Assembly (NCBI GenBank): GCA_024763495.1
Contig: JANTFJ010000069.1
Location: 1-9,784 of the forward strand
Source of the DNA: Desulfobulbaceae bacterium
GTDB lineage: Bacteria; Desulfobacterota; Desulfobulbia; Desulfobulbales; SURF-16
Length of the DNA stretch: 9,784 bases
Direction of reading: 5' to 3'
Shown: piece after piece, positions 6,598-9,784 of the stretch
Numbering within the stretch: the stretch's first letter is position 1
Layout of the letters: each line of letters opens with the position of its first letter
Program-made: the position numbers and the translations under genes
Notes under the pieces: generated by a model
The model's database searches: none
Told to the model about the DNA's origin: nothing
What the model saw: only the letters and a program-made list of their open reading frames with translations

Positions 6598-6625
6598 GGG
6601 TTCATGCCCGGAACGATTTTATCCA

Positions 6626-6665
6626 GATCAGGTTCCGGAACACAGGTTCCTGTCCGGAGCGGATC
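6626..6665. other. Imperfect palindrome between convergent genes
   Basis: GATC-TCCGG-ACA on the left (6626-6642) and TGT-CCGGA-GATC on the right (6651-6665) can pair around a short centre (CAGGTTCC). It lies in the 191-base gap between the stops of the maturase and the permease, where a two-way terminator would be expected, but there is no T-run on either side. The rest of the gap shows nothing clear. Confidence 0.35.
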
Positions 6666-6788
6666 AGTCAGGGCCAGGGTTAGAACCGGGGTGGCAGGGA
6701 AGGCCATGCCGCCTGGTTCCATAATTCGATCTCTGACCACGGCATCGACCGGAGCATATAGCCTGGTGTCAACTTTTCATGACAGTCC

Positions 6789-8126
6789 TTAAAAAGATTC
6801 AATTTTTTCAATTTCTTTAAATATCCAGCGCCGCTTGCTGAAACCAAATTCAGCGCAGACAACAGCAAGATAAAATCCGCCGATCCAGTAAAGACTCGGA
6901 CGGTTTTGCTGATATAGATAAATAAGCAGAGCGAGCCAGGAACCAAGAGAAAAGATTAAACCGAGCAGGGCCACGGTGATACCGGCATTAATTCGTTGAC
7001 GAAGCCGCAGGGCTGAAAGATTGATGGCGGCAAAGATCAGCAGAAAGGTGGAACTGGCAAAAGAAGAAATAATTGTCAGGTCGGTGAGGTTTACAAAGAT
7101 AATGGTCAGCCCGGTCATAATCAGCAGGCTGACCCAGGGTATATTATTCTGCTTGCGGCGGAAGCCGAAAACAGCAGGCAGAGCGTGTTCCGTGGCCATG
7201 ACCATTCCCAGGCGGGCCGTGCCAAAGAGGGTGGCATTAATGGCCGATGAGGAGGAAAAAAGAGCGGCCAGGCCGATGAGCATGAATCCTGCCTGGCCCA
7301 GAAAGGGTTTGGCTGCCACCGCCAGGGCGTATTCCTTATAGCGGATGATTTGGTCGGGCAGCAGGTTGCCCACCGCGACAATGGAGACCAGGACATAAAC
7401 AGCAATGGTTATGGCAATTGACCAGATAATTCCCCGATGGAGGTTATGTTCAGGGTCAACCATTTCGTTGGCCGCGTTAGGGATCAGTTCAAAGCCTTCA
7501 TAGGCGACAAAGATCAGGGCCGCCCCCATGATTACTCCACTATAGCCCTGGTTGAAAATCGGCAGCAGGTGATCAGGCCTGGCGTAAAAGAGACCGACAA
7601 TGCCGAAAAGAGAAAGGATGAGCATTTTAATGGTGACGATAATCAGCTCACTGCTGCCGCTGGCCTTGACTCCATAGAGATTTATGCCGAGAAAAATAAG
7701 CATAATCAGGGTTTCCAGCAAGTGACGCATAGGCACACTGTACTGTCCTCCACCAAGCATCGCGGTTCCATAGACGGCAAAGGTAAAGGCATAGAGAGCC
7801 ATTGTGCCGATGTAGCCGACCAGCAGGAGCCAGCCGCCCATCCCGGAAATATTGGGATGGCGGAAGGAATGTTCAAGATAGGTAAATGAGCCGCCGTCAG
7901 AACGAAACGCAACGCCCAGTCGGGCATAGGAAAAACCGGTGAGCAGGGCCAGGATACCGCTCATGGCAAAGGCTATGGGCGCGGCATGGCCGGCCTGGGT
8001 AATGGCCAGGCCGAGCACGGAAAAAATTCCTCCGCCTACCATGCCGCCTACCCCCATGGCAATGACCTCCTTTAAGGTCAGTAGTTCTGGGTCTGGGGAC
8101 AGGTTCTGTTGTTGGTTGGATTTCAT
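6789..8126 (-). CDS. APC-family amino acid/polyamine permease
   Basis: A 445-residue inner-membrane transporter with about twelve hydrophobic segments, of the amino acid-polyamine-organocation superfamily. The TM1 signature GVGGMVGGGIF (25-35) is the glycine-rich unwound segment that binds the amino-acid backbone. YARLG (67-71) and the following DGGSFTYLEHSF are typical after TM2, and AYEGFELIPNAANE (208-221) with DPEHNLHRGI is the usual TM6 region. The substrate cannot be told from sequence. I chose the ATG at 8126: GGTGAG lies seven bases upstream. An in-frame GTG at 8138 would add four residues. The gene is convergent with the maturase, and the DUF5335-like gene ends 165 bases upstream on the same strand, so the two may be co-transcribed, though no functional link is apparent. 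Confidence 0.9.
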   Translation of the reverse strand: MKSNQQQNLSPDPELLTLKEVIAMGVGGMVGGGIFSVLGLAITQAGHAAPIAFAMSGILALLTGFSYARLGVAFRSDGGSFTYLEHSFRHPNISGMGGWLLLVGYIGTMALYAFTFAVYGTAMLGGGQYSVPMRHLLETLIMLIFLGINLYGVKASGSSELIIVTIKMLILSLFGIVGLFYARPDHLLPIFNQGYSGVIMGAALIFVAYEGFELIPNAANEMVDPEHNLHRGIIWSIAITIAVYVLVSIVAVGNLLPDQIIRYKEYALAVAAKPFLGQAGFMLIGLAALFSSSSAINATLFGTARLGMVMATEHALPAVFGFRRKQNNIPWVSLLIMTGLTIIFVNLTDLTIISSFASSTFLLIFAAINLSALRLRQRINAGITVALLGLIFSLGSWLALLIYLYQQNRPSLYWIGGFYLAVVCAEFGFSKRRWIFKEIEKIESF

Positions 8127-8291
8127 GATAGCGCTCACCAGCTTTTTACGAAGTCGGAGTTTATGCCCTGTTTTTAAGGGTGCTTACCTCTTTGCCCATT
8201 TGAGCCTGCTTGATTAGCAGCTTAAGGCATCGGTAAACACATACAGGCTTGAGTGCTGCGAAAATTTGTTCTTCTGGTGAACGGTTACAGC

Positions 8292-8618
8292 CTATGCTTT
8301 TACAGGAGTTTTGAATTTAAGCAGGTGTTCGTATCCTCCACCGCCGACTATCTCGATTGATTCTACACCGGCATCACCTGTAACTACAGTTACCTCCTGG
8401 GGATTTTTGATATGATGATCAATATGTTCACAGCTGATGAATACTGTTTTTTCAGCAGGATCATAAGAAATACCATATAAGGTAATCCAACTGGTCTGCT
8501 CCTTGTCAAAAACTCCTACCGCCATAACCTCTATTTCCGCCTGTTGATTTTTCAGTTCCCTGGACAGGTTGTCAAAATATGATTCATACTCGGTTTCAGC
8601 CAGTTTTTTTCTTTCCAT
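8292..8618 (-). CDS. DUF5335-like small protein
   Basis: A 108-residue soluble protein of unknown function. The pattern fits what I recall of DUF5335: an opening stretch YESYFDNLSRELKNQQAEIEV, a middle strand GISYDPAEKTVFISC, then HIDHHIKNPQEVTVV and a closing IEIVGGGGYEHLLKFKTPV. The start at 8618 is set by AGAGAGG six bases upstream and by the family beginning. A longer in-frame reading to 8753 would add 45 basic residues unlike the rest and would run over the 17-base tandem repeat. No signal peptide or catalytic motif is visible. The downstream gene on the same strand is the APC permease. Confidence 0.75.
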   Translation of the reverse strand: MERKKLAETEYESYFDNLSRELKNQQAEIEVMAVGVFDKEQTSWITLYGISYDPAEKTVFISCEHIDHHIKNPQEVTVVTGDAGVESIEIVGGGGYEHLLKFKTPVKA

Positions 8619-8692
8619 ATCATACCTCTCTGTTGTAGTGTTAGTTGCTTGCTCGACAACTTCTTTAAAAAGACAAGAGTAAAAGCGAAACC

Positions 8693-8726
8693 TTATGGTA
8701 ACGCAACTTTTAGGGTAGCGCAACTC
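8693..8726. repeat. Tandem 17-base direct repeat upstream of the DUF5335-like gene
   Basis: TTATGGTAACGCAACTT (8693-8709) is followed directly by TTAGGGTAGCGCAACTC (8710-8726), 14 of 17 identical. The pair lies 75-108 bases upstream of the DUF5335-like start. On the minus strand the repeats contain TTGCGC and TACCAT with a 17-base gap, which could be a weak -35/-10 pair, so the repeats may be an operator at that promoter. This is positional inference only. Confidence 0.45.
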
Positions 8727-8741
8727 TTGCTTTTTAATATC

Positions 8742-8925
8742 GTAACTGCTCACAGGCCACCAGATCCGGAGTCTCGCAAGCTTGCTTACCTGTCCGCCAG
8801 CAGTCCAGCTAACGTATAACTGATACGCTGCGACGGCCTGATAGAAAAAATTCCCGACGTCCTGTAGCCGGTTACAATTAGGAGAGGTTAGCGAAGTTAT
8901 GACGCGTGCTCCGTGAGTAGTTAAG
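8742..8925. repeat. Dispersed palindromic repeat with TAACTRCTCAC-type ends, full copy
   Basis: The left end GTAACTGCTCACAGG (8742-8756) is the near inverse of the right end CCGTGAGTAGTTAAG (8911-8925), so the ~184-base unit has imperfect terminal inverted repeats. Inside are GCAAGCTTGC (8776-8785), the hairpin CGTAT-AACTG-ATACG (8813-8827), and a TGTA/TTACA hairpin near 8862-8876. The left end matches 9478-9497 (19 of 20 bases) and the right end matches 9111-9146 and 74-105. It has no coding capacity and looks like a non-autonomous mobile or REP-like element. Confidence 0.65.
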
Positions 8926-8937
8926 ATTATTATTTAT

Positions 8938-8986
8938 GTTATCCTGACGATCATGTTAATCCTGTCAAAAATGAAAATTTCCATAC
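8938..8986 (-). repeat. Inverted partial copy of the 217-base repeat
   Basis: Read on the minus strand, this matches 2696-2744 of the tandem pair (core ATTTTCATTTTTG then AGGATTAACATGATC and TCAGGATAA), with about five differences in 49 bases. Only the AT-rich part is present. It sits between two elements of the TAACTRCTCAC family. Confidence 0.7.
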
Positions 8987-9058
8987 TTTTAAATTAAATA
9001 ATCATCTGGTAACCTTTTGTTAAGGGGCGTGTTTGTTTTTTTAACCGCACTCGTGTTT

Positions 9059-9146
9059 GTAGATTTGATGATCTACGGTACCCTGTAACCAGTCAAAATT
9101 ACAGGGGGAAGCGAAGTTAGGACGCTTATCCCCATGAGTAGTTAAG
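9059..9146. repeat. Dispersed palindromic repeat, right-hand part
   Basis: Two perfect hairpins in a row, GTAGAT-TTGATG-ATCTAC (9059-9076) and CCCTGTAA (9081-9088) / TTACAGGG (9099-9106), lead into the family tail GCGAAGTTAGGACGCTTATC and CCCATGAGTAGTTAAG (9111-9146). ATCTACGGTACCCTG recurs at 9550-9564 with one change. The left end of the family is not recognisable here, so this copy is truncated or diverged. Confidence 0.6.
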
Positions 9147-9240
9147 CGGTGGCAAATTATAGTGCTTTGCGGATGACTTGAAATTTTATTTCACCATAAT
9201 GGTGGGCACAGCCACCCTGCAAAAACGATTAACCAGGAGG

Positions 9241-9393
9241 CTGTCCATAAATGGCCCTTTCGAAGTCTGCGCTTATCTGCCCGATCTTCTGCGTTGCTAC
9301 GAAAAATTAAAATGCTCACACATGCTTGATATGCCGCGCTTTTAATTCTTCTATGCTCCATGATCTCGAATAAAATGACCTGGTTCCGGACAG
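9241..9393. mobile_element. CTGTCC-ended fold-back (MITE-like) element
   Basis: A 153-base unit bounded by CTGTCC (9241-9246) and its inverse GGACAG (9388-9393). Its centre is a long imperfect palindrome: GAAAAATTAAAA (9301-9312) against TTTTAATTCTTC (9340-9351), 11 of 12 paired, with looser pairing continuing outwards. A 68-codon reading on the minus strand spans it, but it follows the palindrome, lacks a ribosome binding site and is of a kind I recall as a spurious prediction over repeats. No target-site duplication is evident. Mobility is inferred. Confidence 0.45.
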
Positions 9394-9477
9394 ACACTAG
9401 CTATAGTTTGTCAGGTTGGCCGGTCTTTTTTTTGACAATGGATTAATCATGGTTAGCTTAATTATTTAAAAGCAGAG

Positions 9478-9640
9478 GTAACTGCTCACAGGGCACCGCA
9501 TGTTTCCGCGATCATAGCAATAGTATGCTGCACCAGTCTGATCACGAAAATCTACGGCACCCTGCAGGTAAGCGACCATAGGGAGACTCCGACCAGTTAC
9601 AAATACAGAGATTTTCACTCATTAGGCGCTTACGGCCATT
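9478..9640. repeat. Dispersed palindromic repeat, diverged copy
   Basis: It opens with GTAACTGCTCACAGGGCACC, matching 8742-8761 at 19 of 20 bases. ATCTACGGCACCCTG (9550-9564) matches 9071-9085, and ACCAGTTACAAATACAG then TTAGGCGCTTAC (ending near 9634) match the tail of the 9059-9146 copy more loosely. It shares its left end with one copy and its middle and tail with another, which ties the three into one family. With the other entries this accounts for much of the gene-free stretch from 8619 to the window end; I see no credible gene there. Confidence 0.55.
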
Positions 9641-9737
9641 GTCTAAACAATTTTTTGTTTTGATTTTTGGTAACTTCTCCATATGTAGTGGTGGCACCCA
9701 ACCGTAGGTCTGCTGAAATTTGGACAATTTATATCAC

Positions 9738-9784
9738 GTCATTCCGGCATGTAGTTGGCCGGAGGTAAGCGAGGAACGAGACTC
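9738..9784. repeat. Start of a CGTCATTCCGGC-type palindrome, cut by the window edge
   Basis: CGTCATTCCGGCATG is followed by an inverse GCCGGA, giving TCCGGC (9743-9748) / GCCGGA (9758-9763). CGTCATTCC...-type palindromes are common intergenic repeats in many proteobacteria. The sequence runs off the window, so extent and type cannot be settled. Confidence 0.35.

Noticed and set aside
6604..6792. 62-codon plus-strand reading after the maturase, considered as a second small peptide
   Set aside because: No ribosome binding site, composition unlike a precursor (no Cys, scattered Arg/Ser/Gly), and it runs into the 3' end of the permease gene.
8619..8753. 45-residue N-terminal extension of the DUF5335-like protein
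   Set aside because: AGAGAGG six bases before the ATG at 8618 sets the start; the extension does not resemble the family and covers the tandem 17-base repeat.
9191..9397. 68-codon minus-strand reading over the CTGTCC element
   Set aside because: It follows a palindromic non-coding element, has no ribosome binding site, and is a typical spurious prediction over repeats.
9432..9463. Promoter from a perfect TTGACA at 9432-9437
   Set aside because: No acceptable -10 stands 16-18 bases downstream (AGCTTA at 17), and no gene follows; TTGTCA (9408-9413)/TGACAA (9433-9438) is more likely an accidental dyad.
9542..9727. 61-codon minus-strand reading near the right end
   Set aside because: It overlaps a diverged repeat copy, shows no recognisable motif and no ribosome binding site.

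Overview
The window looks like chromosomal DNA from an anaerobic deltaproteobacterium, probably of the Desulfuromonadota/Desulfobacterota (Geobacter or Desulfuromonas relatives). I infer this from the FmdB-type zinc-ribbon protein with a long acidic tail, the cobT-cobS pair, a TonB receptor with a signal peptide (so Gram-negative), a radical SAM/SPASM peptide maturase of the kind I associate with Geobacter, and AT-rich intergenic DNA full of palindromic repeats. No rRNA, tRNA, CRISPR array or intact transposase gene was seen.

Layout. Positions 1-229 hold an intrinsic terminator for a gene upstream of the window, a fragment of a dispersed repeat, and the leader of an FmdB-family gene (230-721, +). 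Convergent to it, and sharing a TTAA at the stop codons, is a minus-strand cobT-cobS unit (2546-718) for the last steps of cobalamin nucleotide-loop assembly. The 670-base gap up to the next gene is mostly a head-to-tail duplication of a ~217-base structured repeat (2654-3086).

The centre is a plus-strand operon: a BtuB/CirA-size TonB-dependent receptor (3217-5100), then after 12 bases a 48-residue peptide gene with a strong ribosome binding site and a vicinal Cys-Cys (5113-5259), then a terminator-like hairpin, then a 430-residue radical SAM/SPASM protein (5305-6597). This has the form of a ribosomally made, radical-SAM-modified peptide (RiPP) locus, close to what I recall as the Geobacter 'geopeptide' type. 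Its coupling to an outer-membrane receptor, and the hairpin between precursor and maturase, are the most interesting things here. The product and its role are unknown.

The right side has two minus-strand genes, an APC-family amino acid/polyamine permease (8126-6789) and a small DUF5335-like protein (8618-8292). After these comes over 1 kb without a credible gene. That stretch is a patchwork of repeats: three diverged copies of a palindromic family with TAACTRCTCAC-like ends, an inverted fragment of the 217-base repeat, a CTGTCC-ended fold-back (MITE-like) element, and the start of a further palindrome cut by the window edge.

How the genes may work together: CobT and CobS finish cobalamin, and the nearby receptor could be read as a B12 importer. 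However, no B12 riboswitch is visible, and the receptor is more tightly linked to the peptide and maturase, so its ligand could equally be the modified peptide or a metal complex.
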